A model generated the notes under the pieces. The model was not told the origin of the DNA, ran no database searches, and worked only from the letters and a program-made list of their open reading frames with translations. A program made the position numbers and the translations under genes. From positions 1 through 64,000 of the forward strand of contig NZ_SNYN01000003.1 in assembly GCF_004363075.1 (NCBI RefSeq): DNA of 64,000 nucleotides, in the 5' to 3' direction. Numbering within the stretch: the stretch's first letter is position 1; every line of letters starts with the position of its first letter. The stretch is from Actinorugispora endophytica (GTDB lineage: Bacteria > Actinomycetota > Actinomycetes > Streptosporangiales > Streptosporangiaceae). Below, piece by piece: positions 17,081 through 25,676 of the stretch.

Positions 17081-17980
17081 CTATTCGTTCTCATACGGTT
17101 GCTGCTCCTTCGCCATCGATCGCATTCGCTTTTCGTTGTCGGCGAGGAGCCCCCGGGTCTCCTCGGGGTGCAGCGCGGCGGTACGCAGGTGCTCGAAAGC
17201 GACCGAGTAGAACCGCACTTCTTTCGCCTTTTCGACGTAGAGGCTGCTGGTCAGATTCTCCAAATGGACCAGCCGTGGCGCGTAGATATCCGGTTCCCTG
17301 AATTCGAGGATGTCGAATGCGCCGTTCAGGCCGGGATGCGCCCCTCGGTCAAACGGCAAGACTTGTAGGGTGATATGGGACAAACGACTCATCCGGTCCA
17401 GGTGCTGCAGCTGCTCGGCCATGACGATCGGGCCGCCGATGACGCGGTGGACGGCCGCCTCGTCCAGCACGACCCACACGTTCGGCGGGTCCTCCTTGGT
17501 CAGAAGCGCCTGGCGGCGGAGCCGCAGTTCGGTCCGCCGGCTGACCTCGTGCGGTTCGACCGGCGCGGGGTGCGCCTCCAGCAGCGCCCGCGTGTACTCC
17601 TGGGTCTGGAACAGTCCGGGCACCAGTTGCGGGTGGTAGAAGCGGAGCGCGTGGGCCTCGGGTTCGAGGCCGAGGTAGACGTCGAACCGCTCGGGCATCA
17701 CATCGCCGTACACGTGCCACCAGCCGCGGCGGCGCGACTCGCGGGCGAGCAGGATCAGCGCCTGGGTGATGCCGGGGTCGGTGACCGCGTAGAGCTCGAG
17801 CAGGTCCCGGACGTCGTCGGAGTTGCTCGAGACCTGACCGCGCTCGATACGGGAGAGCTTGCTGCCCGACCAGGACATCCGCTCCGCGGCTTCCTCGCCG
17901 GTCAGGCCGGCGTTCTCGCGTAGACGACGCAGTTCGACGCCCAGGCGGCGCCGTCGGGCGCTGGGGTTGTCGGTGGCCAC
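17081..17980 (-). CDS. XRE-family regulator with DUF5753 domain (Scr1-like)
   Basis: The 299-residue protein has an N-terminal helix-turn-helix (about 13-65: ELRRLRENAGLTGEEAA followed by MSWSGSKLSRIERGQ) and a C-terminal DUF5753 domain (about 105-285) with YHPQLVPGLFQTQEYTRALL and VVLDEAAVHRVIGG. This is the common actinomycete Scr1-type regulator that pairs with DUF397. The GTG start read from 17980 is preceded by AAGGAGGA. The ligand or stimulus is unknown. Confidence 0.9.
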   Translation of the reverse strand: MATDNPSARRRRLGVELRRLRENAGLTGEEAAERMSWSGSKLSRIERGQVSSNSDDVRDLLELYAVTDPGITQALILLARESRRRGWWHVYGDVMPERFDVYLGLEPEAHALRFYHPQLVPGLFQTQEYTRALLEAHPAPVEPHEVSRRTELRLRRQALLTKEDPPNVWVVLDEAAVHRVIGGPIVMAEQLQHLDRMSRLSHITLQVLPFDRGAHPGLNGAFDILEFREPDIYAPRLVHLENLTSSLYVEKAKEVRFYSVAFEHLRTAALHPEETRGLLADNEKRMRSMAKEQQPYENE

Positions 17981-18334
17981 CAGGATCCTCCTTCTGCCGG
18001 GGGGAGGCTTTTCGGGATCGAGAAGAAGGGTACTTCACAGCGGTGCCGACGAACTTCTTTCGGGTCTGGGGAGCAAGGGGAATCGCATGGGGCTCCGGGT
18101 TTTTCGGGGACGCGTCCCCCGGGTCCGGGCGGATTCCCGGACGGGGCCGATTCGGTGGAAAGCCGGAGTCCTTCCGGGCCGGCGTTCCCTTCTCACGGCA
18201 GCCGGGCACGCCAGGGGATTCCCGCCGCACCATGATCAAATAAAGCGTAGCGAATCGGGAGGCGGTAATTCCCGGGAACGCGGAGAAGAGGGGCCGGAAA
18301 TGCTCCGGCCCCTCTTCTCGGGGTGATCGTTCGG
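17981..18334. other. Intergenic region upstream of the DUF5753 gene
   Basis: The 354 bases between the DUF5753 start and the end of the PadR-like gene contain only presumed promoter sequence and, near the low-GC patch around 18230-18270, the hairpin at 18283-18319. I see no coding sequence. Confidence 0.45.
18283..18319. terminator. Terminator hairpin of the DUF4097-PadR operon
   Basis: A perfect 16-bp stem (GAGAAGAGGGGCCGGA and its inverse) with a 5-base loop lies 16 bases beyond the stop of the PadR-like gene. Confidence 0.75.
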
Positions 18335-19327
18335 TCAGTTCCCCGGCTTGTCCGGCCCCTCGCCGCCCGGGGCGGGGTCCGCAGGCGGCGGAGCGCCCCC
18401 GCCGGTGTCGGCGGAGGGTCCGGCGGACGGCCCGGGGGGCTCCTCGGCGGCGGGCGGGGGCCCCTCGGCTCCGCCCCCGGTCTCGCTCGTGTCACCGGAC
18501 GGCTTCGCGGTGGTCTCGGACCCCGCGGGCCCCCACCCGGCGGCGTCGCGCCGGATCACCTCGACGGTCTCGTCCAGGATGCGGCGCAGGTCGGTGACCG
18601 CCGCCTCGCCGACGTGGCCCGCCTCGCGGGCGACGTCGCGGACCCGGTCGGCGAAGTCGTGCAGCGTCCGGTCGAAGTCGGCGCGCTCGCCACCGCACTC
18701 CTTCCCGGTGCCCTTGCCCCAGGTCCCCCATCCGAAGCCGTAGGCGAACTTCTTCTCGCGCTCCCACCAGGAGCCGCCGTGCTCGCGCTCCCGCTCACCG
18801 GTCCCGCCCGGCTTCCCGGGCGCGCCCCCGCCGCCCTTCGGGTCCCCCGCCCGGGCCTCCTCGGCGGCGGCGCCCCACACGTCACCGGTTCCCGCGTCCG
18901 CCGGCGGGGGCTGACCGGTCCGGTCCGACCGGGTGCCGCGGCGGGTGCCCCTGGCCGCGAACTTCAACTCCTCGCGCAGGTGGCTGATGGTGTCGCGGAC
19001 GTCCTGCTGCACCGCGCGGGCCACGTCCCGGACCGACTCGGTGAGCTCGCGCTCCAGGTCGTCCAGGTCGCCGCTGCGGCTGCGCAGTTCGGCGCGCCCC
19101 TTGTCGGTGAGCCGGTAGACCTTGCGTCCGTTGACCTCCTCGTGCGTGACCAGCCCCTCCTCCTCCAGGCGGGCGAGCCGGGGGTAGATGGTGCCGGGGG
19201 AGGGGGAGTAGACGCCGAGGAAGCGGTCGCGCAGCAGGCTGATGATCTCGTAGCCGTGCCTGGGGCTCTCGTCCAGCAGCTTGAGCAGGTACAGCCGGAG
19301 TCGTCCGTGGCCGAAGATGGTGCTCAT
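18335..19327 (-). CDS. PadR-family regulator with long C-terminal extension
   Basis: The 330-residue protein begins with a complete PadR winged helix (about 8-90; LYLLKLLDESPRHGYEII, GTIYPRLARLEEEGLV, GRKVYRLT). A helical segment (about 95-130) and an unusual extension follow: a basic/Gly-rich linker, a patch rich in Trp and Gly (about 188-208), a second helical stretch (about 215-270) and a Pro/Gly/Glu-rich tail of about 60 residues. Typical PadR proteins have 110-180 residues. Its ATG overlaps the end of the DUF4097 gene. PadR regulators often control the operon they sit in; two direct repeats upstream of the operon are candidate operators. Confidence 0.85.
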   Translation of the reverse strand: MSTIFGHGRLRLYLLKLLDESPRHGYEIISLLRDRFLGVYSPSPGTIYPRLARLEEEGLVTHEEVNGRKVYRLTDKGRAELRSRSGDLDDLERELTESVRDVARAVQQDVRDTISHLREELKFAARGTRRGTRSDRTGQPPPADAGTGDVWGAAAEEARAGDPKGGGGAPGKPGGTGEREREHGGSWWEREKKFAYGFGWGTWGKGTGKECGGERADFDRTLHDFADRVRDVAREAGHVGEAAVTDLRRILDETVEVIRRDAAGWGPAGSETTAKPSGDTSETGGGAEGPPPAAEEPPGPSAGPSADTGGGAPPPADPAPGGEGPDKPGN

Positions 19328-20178
19328 GCGTCCCCCCTCGGGATCGCGGCCGGCGCGTCGGCGTCGCGGCGCAGAAGCGACACGGCACCGGACACGGTGG
19401 TCGTGGTGATGGAAGCGGGGTCGACGCCGTTGCCGACCTTGCCGCTGAGGTGGCTGCGTCCCCGCAGGTCGCGGCGGTCGAGCCCGAACGCGGAGGACAG
19501 GGTGCCGGTGGCCGAGCGCAGCTCCACACTGGCGGAGGTCTCGGCCGGCACGCGCAGGGCGACCTCCCCGGAGACGGAGCCCAGTCGGACCCGGGCGGCC
19601 GGGGCCAGGTCCACGTCGGCGAGCAGCCGCCCCGACGCGGTCTTGCCCGCGAAGTCGGAGAAGCGGCCCCCGGCCACCTCGAGGTCGCCGCTCACGCTGT
19701 TGAAGTCGAGCCTGCCGGTGAGGTTCCGGGCCTCCAGGCTGCCCGAGACGGTGCTGACCTCGGTCTCGCCGCCCACCCCGTCCAGGGTGACGCCGCCCGA
19801 GGCGCTGCGCAGGCGCGTCTTGGCGCTCAGCCCGGCGGCCACGACCGACGCCGTGGCGGTGGTGACCTCGACCGGGCAGTCGTGCGGTACCCGGAGGCTG
19901 ATGGCCGCGGACCGGCCGGCCATCCCCCGGTAGCTGGACAGCTGCACCGGGCGCAGCCGGTCCACCAGGCCGCTGCGGGTCAGGTCGTCGTAGGTGATGG
20001 TGAGGATCCCGGCCTCCTGGGTGGCCAGGATCGGCTCCCCCGAGATCTCGGTGACCTCGAAGGTCACCGGGTCGTCGGTGGGAAGGATGTCGACATGACC
20101 GCCGATGATCCGCACGCGCAGGGCCACGATCCCGTCAAGCGTGCGAGTGGTCGGCTGGTCGATGGTCCAACGTGCCAT
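19324..20178 (-). CDS. DUF4097-type beta-strand repeat protein
   Basis: This 284-residue protein has no membrane segment. From about residue 100 it shows repeated short beta-strand units of the SGG/SGSLEARNLTG/SGDLEV/SGRL/SGEV kind seen in DUF4097 adhesin-like proteins, predicted to form a beta-solenoid. The ATG read from 20178 has AAGGGA seven bases upstream; the longer frame to 20304 runs through the operator repeats. It overlaps the PadR-like gene by 4 bases (ATGA). DUF4097 proteins frequently accompany PadR or cell-envelope regulators; the molecular role is unknown. Confidence 0.82.
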   Translation of the reverse strand: MARWTIDQPTTRTLDGIVALRVRIIGGHVDILPTDDPVTFEVTEISGEPILATQEAGILTITYDDLTRSGLVDRLRPVQLSSYRGMAGRSAAISLRVPHDCPVEVTTATASVVAAGLSAKTRLRSASGGVTLDGVGGETEVSTVSGSLEARNLTGRLDFNSVSGDLEVAGGRFSDFAGKTASGRLLADVDLAPAARVRLGSVSGEVALRVPAETSASVELRSATGTLSSAFGLDRRDLRGRSHLSGKVGNGVDPASITTTTVSGAVSLLRRDADAPAAIPRGDA

Positions 20179-20214
20179 CGCGGTTCCCTTCGTCGTGAAC
20201 GTCTCTGGGAACAC

Positions 20215-20253
20215 GATATGTCGCGATGGCCGCGATCTCAAGATATGTCGTGA
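20215..20253. promoter_or_regulatory. Direct repeats, candidate PadR operator
   Basis: GATATGTCGCGA (20215-20226) and GATATGTCGTGA (20242-20253) differ at one of 12 positions and lie 27 bases apart start to start, 37-75 bases upstream of the DUF4097 start. The half-site ATATGTCG resembles the ATGT-containing sites of PadR regulators. Control by the co-encoded PadR protein is an inference. Confidence 0.5.
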
Positions 20254-20347
20254 GATCTCAGGGGTGTCGAGGGGAATCCCCGGGTTCTTCCCGGAAGCCG
20301 ACACCGCCGCGGCCGGGGGAGGGGGCGGTATCGGTGTCGGGAAAAGG

Positions 20348-20379
20348 GCAGGGCCCCGGCCGAACGGCCGGGGCCCTGC
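20348..20379. terminator. Terminator hairpin of the kgd-DUF6104 operon
   Basis: A 14-bp perfect stem (GCAGGGCCCCGGCC / GGCCGGGGCCCTGC) with a GAAC loop lies 16 bases past the stop of the DUF6104 gene. Confidence 0.75.
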
Positions 20380-20394
20380 TGGATCTTCACCATG

Positions 20395-20568
20395 TCACTC
20401 GTCGTCATCGTCCCGGGCCAGCCAGGTGGCCAGCCGGTCGACGGCGGTCTCGAACTCCGGGTGCAGGTCCGTGAACGTCCGAAGCTGCTCGGCGACCCAC
20501 GCGAGGGAGACCTCCTCCTCGCCCCGGCGCTTCTCCAGCTCCTCGATCCCGCGATCGGTGTAGTACAT
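20395..20568 (-). CDS. DUF6104-like small acidic protein (57 aa)
   Basis: A 57-codon gene starts 10 bases after the kgd stop, with ATG read from 20568 behind a G-rich GGCGGGG stretch. The product begins MYYTDRGIEELEKRRGEEEV and continues with LAWVAEQLRTFTDLHPEFE and RLATWLARDDDDE. This closely matches the short proteins annotated as DUF6104 downstream of sucA/kgd in Streptomyces. It is acidic and helical with no membrane segment. Strict linkage to kgd suggests a role with the 2-oxoglutarate dehydrogenase complex, but no function is established. Codon use follows actinomycete GC3 bias, so it is a real gene. Confidence 0.85.
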   Translation of the reverse strand: MYYTDRGIEELEKRRGEEEVSLAWVAEQLRTFTDLHPEFETAVDRLATWLARDDDDE

Positions 20569-20578
20569 CCCGCCCCGC

Positions 20579-23500
20579 CTAGTCGGCCGGGGGGAAGACC
20601 GTGTTCACCAGGGCCTGCTGCTCCACCTCGTGCCGCTTGGCGGAACCCGCGGCGGGCGACGAGCTCGCCGACCGCGACACCCGGGTGAACGGGCGGTCGA
20701 GCTGCTCGGAGAAGACCAGCGCGACGAACGGCCACGGGCCCATGTTCGCCGGCTCCTCCTGCACCCACAGGACCTCGCCCGCGTTCGGGAAGGCCTTGAG
20801 CTGCTGCCGGATCTCCTCGATCGGCAGCGGGTACAGCCGCTCCACCCGCACGATCGCGGTGTGCTTGTCACCGGTGCGCTTACGGGCCGCGTCCAGGTCG
20901 TAGTAGACCTTGCCCGAGCACAGCACCACGCGGCGCACGTCGTTCGGCGAGATCCCGCTGTCGTCCGCGATCAGCGGCTGGAACGACCCGGAGGTGAACT
21001 CCGAGGCCGCCGAGACCGCCGCCTTGAGCCGCAGCATCGACTTGGGCGTGAACACCACCAGCGGGCGCTGGTACGGCGACTTCACCTGCCAGCGCAGCAG
21101 GTGGAAGTAGTTCGCCGGCGTGCTGGGCATCGAGACCGTCATGTTCTCCTGCGCGCACATCTGCAGGAAGCGCTCGATGCGGGCGGAGGAGTGGTCCGGG
21201 CCCTGGCCCTCGTAGCCGTGCGGAAGCAGCAGGGTGACGCTGGACCGCTGCCCCCACTTCTGCTCGCCCGAGCTGATGTACTCGTCGATGATGGTCTGCG
21301 CGCCGTCGACGAAGTCGCCGAACTGCGCCTCCCACGCCACCAGGGCGTTCGGGCGGACCACCGAGTAGCCGTACTCGAAGCCCAGCGCCGCGTACTCGCT
21401 CAGCAGGGAGTCGTGCACGTAGAACTTGGAGGTGCCCTTGTCGAACGCCTTGAGCGGGGTGTGCACCTCGCCGGTCTCGCGGTCCACCAGGGAGGCGTGC
21501 CGCTGGCCGAAGGTGCCGCGGCGGCTGTCCTGGCCGACCAGCCGGACCGGGTGGTCGTCGATCAGGAGGGAGCCGAGCGCCAGGGTCTCTCCGAGCGCCC
21601 AGTCGATCCGGTCCTCCTCGACCATCTGCGCGCGGCGCTGCATCTGGGGCAGCAGCCGCGGGTGCGGAGTGAAGCCCTCGGGCAGCGAGACCTGCGTCTC
21701 CACCACCCGCTTGACGGTCTCCTCCGAGATCGCGGTCTCGGTGCCCGAGTGGTCGATCCGGCCCTCGTTGAACACCTCGGGCTTGATCACCGACCCCGGC
21801 TCGACCGGCTTGCGCCCCGCCTCGCGGGTCTCGGTGAAGGCGCGCTCGAGCTGCTGCTGGTAGTCGCGCAGCGCCTGCTCGGCCTCCTCGAACGAGATGT
21901 CGCCCCGGCCGATCAGCGCCTCGGTGTACAGCTTGCGGGTGGACCGCTTGGCGTCGATCACGTCGTACATCAGCGGCTGGGTGAACGAGGGGTTGTCGGT
22001 CTCGTTGTGACCCCGGCGCCGGTAGCAGACCAGGTCGATGACGACGTCCTTGTTGAACGCCTGCCGGTACTTGAAGGCCAGCTGCGCGACCCGCACCACG
22101 GCCTCGGGGTCGTCCCCGTTGACGTGGAAGATCGGCGCCTGGACCATGCGGGCCACGTCGGTGGCGTACACGCTGGAGCGGCTGTCCGTGGGAGAGGTGG
22201 TGAACCCGACCTGGTTGTTCACGATCACGTGCACGGTGCCGCCGGTGCGGTAGCCGCGCAGCTGCGACAGGTTCAGGGTCTCGGCCACCACGCCCTGGCC
22301 CGCGAACGCGGCGTCGCCGTGGATCAGCAGCGGGAGCACGGTGAAGCCGTTGGCGCCCTTGTCGAGCACGTCCTGCTTGGCGCGCACGATGCCCTCGGCG
22401 ACCGGGTTGACGGTCTCCAGGTGGCTGGGGTTGGCGGCCAGCGAGATCGCGATCTTCTCGCCCTCGGGGGTGGTGAACGTGCCCTCGGTGCCCAGGTGGT
22501 ACTTCACGTCACCGGAGCCGTGCGCGCTGCGCGGGTCGAGGTTGCCCTCGAACTCGCCGAAGATCTGCCCGTAGGACTTGCCGCAGATGTTCGCCAGCAC
22601 GTTCAGCCGGCCGCGGTGCGCCATGCCGATGACGACCTCGTCCAGTTCGGCCTTCGCGGCCTTGGCGATCACACCGTCCAGCAGCGGGATCAGCGACTCC
22701 CCGCCTTCGAGGGAGAAGCGCTTCTGGCCGACGAACTTGGTCTGCAGGAAGGTCTCGAACGCCTCGGCGCTGTTCAGGCGGCGCAGGATGTGCAGCTGCT
22801 CCTCGCGGCCGACCTTCTCGTGCTCGCGCTCGACGTGCGCCTGGATCCACTCCCGCTCCTCCGGGCTCTGGATGTGCATGTACTCGATACCCACCGTGCG
22901 GCAGTAGGTGTCGCGCAGCACGCCCAGGATGTCCCGGAGCTTCATGGACTGCTTGCCGCCGAACCCGCCGGTCGGGAACTCGCGCTCCAGGTCCCACAGG
23001 GTGAGGCCGTGCTCGAGGACGTCGAGGTCGGGGTGGCGGCGCTGCTTGTACTCCAGCGGGTCGGTGTCGGCCATCAGGTGCCCGCGCACGCGGTAGGCGT
23101 GGATGAGCTCCTGGACCCGGCTGGGCTTGTCGAGCTGGCTGTCGCTGCTGATCGAGATGTCCTGGACCCAGCGCACCGGCTCGTACGGCAGGCGAAGGGA
23201 CTCGAAGATCTCGTCGTAGAAGCCGTCCTCGCCCAGCAGCAGGCGGTGGATGACCTTCAGGAACTCGCCCGACTGCGCGCCCTGGATGACGCGGTGGTCG
23301 TAGGTCGAGGTCAGGGTCATGACCTTGCTGATGGCGAGCTTGCTCAGGGTCTCGGGGGCCGCGCCCTGGAACTCGGCCGGGTACTCCATGGACCCCACGC
23401 CCAGGATGGTGCCCTGGCCGGGCATCAGGCGCGGAACCGAGTGCACGGTCCCGATCCCGCCCGGGTTGGTGAGGCTGATGGTGGTGCCCTGGAAGTCGCT

Positions 23501-24295
23501 CACGCCCAGCTTGTTGCCGCGGGCCTTGCGGACGATCTCCTCGTAGCCGTTCCAGAACTCCTTGAAGCTCATGGTGTCGGCGGCCTTGATGCTCGGCACC
23601 ACCAGCTGGCGGCTGCCGTCGGGCTTGACCAGGTCGATCGCCAGGCCGAAGTTGACGTGCGCGGGCTTGGCAACGCCCGGCTTGCCGTCGATCTCGACGT
23701 AGGAGTGGTTCATCTCCGGCATCGACTTGAGCGCCTTGACCATGGCGTAGCCGATGAGGTGGGTGAACGAGATCTTCCCGCCCCGGCCGCGCCGGAGGTG
23801 GTTGTTGATCACGATCCGGTTGTCGAACAGCAGCTTCACCGGGATCGACCGCACGCTCGTGGCGGTCGGCATGGTGAGGCTCGACTCCATGTTGGTGGCC
23901 GTGCGAGCCGGCGCGCCGCGAAGGCGCTCCTCGGACACCTTGAGCGCGTCGTCGGGCTCGTCCTTGGTGGAGTCGCCGGAGTCCGGGGACTTGCCGGGGG
24001 GACTCTTGGGAGCGGCGGGCCGGGAGACCTCGGAGGCCTTCGGCGCGCCGGTGGCCTTGGCGGCCGTCGGGGTGGGAGCCGGGGGCGCGCCGCTGGCAGC
24101 GCTCCCACCGGACTTGGCGCCCGTAGCAGGAGCGGTCGCTCCGTTGGTGGCGGACCCGGACTTGTAGTCCGCGAAGAAGTTCCACCACGCCTTATCAACT
24201 GAGTTGGGGTCGGCGAGGTACTTCTGGTGGAGCTCGTCGACCAGCCACTCGTTCGGGCCGAAATCTGTCAGGGGTTGAGACGCCTCAGACGACAC
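20579..24295 (-). CDS. kgd: Multifunctional 2-oxoglutarate dehydrogenase E1/E2 (Kgd/SucA)
   Basis: This 1238-residue protein is the actinobacterial fusion of E2-type succinyltransferase and E1 2-oxoglutarate dehydrogenase. The order is a 2-OGDH E1 N-terminal motif (FGPNEWLVDELHQKYLADP, about 12-35), an Ala/Pro/Gly-rich linker (about 50-110), an acyltransferase core with active site DHRVIQGAQSGEF (about 330), then the ThDP E1 part with GDAAFAGQGV...NNQ (about 655-690) and a C-terminal Pyr domain. There is no lipoyl domain, so E2p must supply it, as in mycobacterial Kgd. I chose the GTG read from 24295; an ATG at 24349 is an alternative. DUF6104 follows at once. Confidence 0.92.
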   Translation of the reverse strand: MSSEASQPLTDFGPNEWLVDELHQKYLADPNSVDKAWWNFFADYKSGSATNGATAPATGAKSGGSAASGAPPAPTPTAAKATGAPKASEVSRPAAPKSPPGKSPDSGDSTKDEPDDALKVSEERLRGAPARTATNMESSLTMPTATSVRSIPVKLLFDNRIVINNHLRRGRGGKISFTHLIGYAMVKALKSMPEMNHSYVEIDGKPGVAKPAHVNFGLAIDLVKPDGSRQLVVPSIKAADTMSFKEFWNGYEEIVRKARGNKLGVSDFQGTTISLTNPGGIGTVHSVPRLMPGQGTILGVGSMEYPAEFQGAAPETLSKLAISKVMTLTSTYDHRVIQGAQSGEFLKVIHRLLLGEDGFYDEIFESLRLPYEPVRWVQDISISSDSQLDKPSRVQELIHAYRVRGHLMADTDPLEYKQRRHPDLDVLEHGLTLWDLEREFPTGGFGGKQSMKLRDILGVLRDTYCRTVGIEYMHIQSPEEREWIQAHVEREHEKVGREEQLHILRRLNSAEAFETFLQTKFVGQKRFSLEGGESLIPLLDGVIAKAAKAELDEVVIGMAHRGRLNVLANICGKSYGQIFGEFEGNLDPRSAHGSGDVKYHLGTEGTFTTPEGEKIAISLAANPSHLETVNPVAEGIVRAKQDVLDKGANGFTVLPLLIHGDAAFAGQGVVAETLNLSQLRGYRTGGTVHVIVNNQVGFTTSPTDSRSSVYATDVARMVQAPIFHVNGDDPEAVVRVAQLAFKYRQAFNKDVVIDLVCYRRRGHNETDNPSFTQPLMYDVIDAKRSTRKLYTEALIGRGDISFEEAEQALRDYQQQLERAFTETREAGRKPVEPGSVIKPEVFNEGRIDHSGTETAISEETVKRVVETQVSLPEGFTPHPRLLPQMQRRAQMVEEDRIDWALGETLALGSLLIDDHPVRLVGQDSRRGTFGQRHASLVDRETGEVHTPLKAFDKGTSKFYVHDSLLSEYAALGFEYGYSVVRPNALVAWEAQFGDFVDGAQTIIDEYISSGEQKWGQRSSVTLLLPHGYEGQGPDHSSARIERFLQMCAQENMTVSMPSTPANYFHLLRWQVKSPYQRPLVVFTPKSMLRLKAAVSAASEFTSGSFQPLIADDSGISPNDVRRVVLCSGKVYYDLDAARKRTGDKHTAIVRVERLYPLPIEEIRQQLKAFPNAGEVLWVQEEPANMGPWPFVALVFSEQLDRPFTRVSRSASSSPAAGSAKRHEVEQQALVNTVFPPAD

Positions 24296-24791
24296 GGCGG
24301 AGATCGCCCTCTTCCGCAGCTCGCTTGTGAATGTGATGGAGAGACGGCCGCTCATCGGGCACAACGGGGCGCTGCTTGACCGCACCGGAAAGAACCCAGC
24401 GGGCCATCTCGTGGTAACAGGCTACTTTGCCAGGGGGTCGGATGTGGACCTCGGGGCAGTGCCGCGCTGGGATATACCTAACATTTATTCACAAGTCGGA
24501 GGTATTCCGTTTCGGCGCCGGCGCGTTGACCTCGGTCTCCGCGGAGGGCCTCGCGGGGAGCGGGGAGCGTCGGCGTCGCAGGCGACCATGCCCGCTTCCG
24601 GCCGCGGCCAACCCTCCCGGGCCGGGCGGATCCGCCCGGCCGCCGGTCCCCGGGCGCGGTCCCCGAACCGTGGCGGCGGGTTCGGGGACCGCGTCCGCGC
24701 GGCGGTCGTACGGGTGGGTTTGAATCGGGTAGGCAGTTCTGGACCCCGCGCCCGGGCGCCTCGCCCCGGGTGTCTCACCGAGGAGGAAGCA
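24296..24791. other. Intergenic region between kgd and the SDR gene
   Basis: These 496 bases separate the divergent kgd and SDR starts. The half near kgd is relatively A+T rich (about 24420-24500, including TATACCTAACATTTATT) and probably holds its promoter. The half near the SDR gene is GC rich with repeated CCGGGCGCGG-type sequence. I find no credible ORF. Confidence 0.45.
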
Positions 24792-25676
24792 ATGGGCGAT
24801 CTGCGGTTCGACGGGCGAGTCGTCGTCATCACCGGGGCCGGGCACGGGCTGGGCCGCGCGCACGCCCTCGGATTCGCGGCGCGTGGCGCCAAGGTCGTCG
24901 TCAACGACGTGGACGGCGGCGCGGACGGCTCCGCCGCGGCCGCGGTGGCGGAGCGGATCAGGGGGAACGGGGGGACGGCGCTGGCCCACACCGGCGACGT
25001 CTCCACCGAGGAGGGCGCCCGGTCGCTGGTCGAGGCGGCCAACGACGCCTACGGGCGGGTGGACGTGGTCGTCAACAACGCCGGGATCCTGCGCGACAGG
25101 TCGTTCAAGAACATCTCGGCGGAGGAGTGGGACGAGGTCCTCGCCGTGCACCTGCGCGGCACCTTCCTGGTGTCCCGCGCGGCATTCGCGCACCTGCGCG
25201 AGCACGGCTTCGGCCGGATCGTCAACACCACCTCGCCGTCCGGGCTGTTCGGCAACTTCGGGCAGAGCAACTACTCGGCCGCGAAGATGGGCGTCGTCGG
25301 GCTCACCAAGACGCTGGCGATCGAGGGCGCCAAGTACGACGTCAACGTCAACGCCATCGCCCCTCTCGCCTACACCCGGATGACCGAGGACCTCCTCCCG
25401 CCCGAGGCCGCGGCCAGGCTCGGGCCGGAGCGGGTCACCCCCCTGGTCCTGTGGCTGGCGCACGAGGACTGCCCGACCACCGGTGAGGTCTACTCGGTGG
25501 GCGGCGGGCGGATCGCCAGGGTCTTCGTGGCGGAGGGCCCCGGCGTGGTGCTCGGCGACGACGCCACCGTCGAGGACGTCCACGACAACTGGCCCGAGAT
25601 CAACGCCGAGCGCCCGTACGTCATCCCGCGCAACCTCGCCGAGCAGAACGAGATCCACCTTCAGGGCCTGCTCTAG
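24792..25676 (+). CDS. Short-chain dehydrogenase/reductase
   Basis: This 294-residue classical SDR has the cofactor motif TGAGHGLGR (about 14-22), an acidic ND pair after the second strand (VVNDVDGG) favouring NAD(H), the NNAG motif, an active-site Ser in TTSPSG and YSAAK (about 163-167). The length and the tail ending DNWPEINAERPYVIP resemble the 3-hydroxyacyl-CoA dehydrogenase domain of multifunctional enzyme 2-like SDRs. The substrate is not determinable. ATG 24792 follows GAGGAGGAA. A palindromic element begins at the base after its TAG. Confidence 0.87.
   Translation: MGDLRFDGRVVVITGAGHGLGRAHALGFAARGAKVVVNDVDGGADGSAAAAVAERIRGNGGTALAHTGDVSTEEGARSLVEAANDAYGRVDVVVNNAGILRDRSFKNISAEEWDEVLAVHLRGTFLVSRAAFAHLREHGFGRIVNTTSPSGLFGNFGQSNYSAAKMGVVGLTKTLAIEGAKYDVNVNAIAPLAYTRMTEDLLPPEAAARLGPERVTPLVLWLAHEDCPTTGEVYSVGGGRIARVFVAEGPGVVLGDDATVEDVHDNWPEINAERPYVIPRNLAEQNEIHLQGLL

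Noticed and set aside
20630-24202. 1190-codon + strand frame opposite kgd
   Set aside because: Antisense shadow of the fused E1/E2 gene; the product is Val/Leu/Arg/Gln-rich with no recognisable domain.
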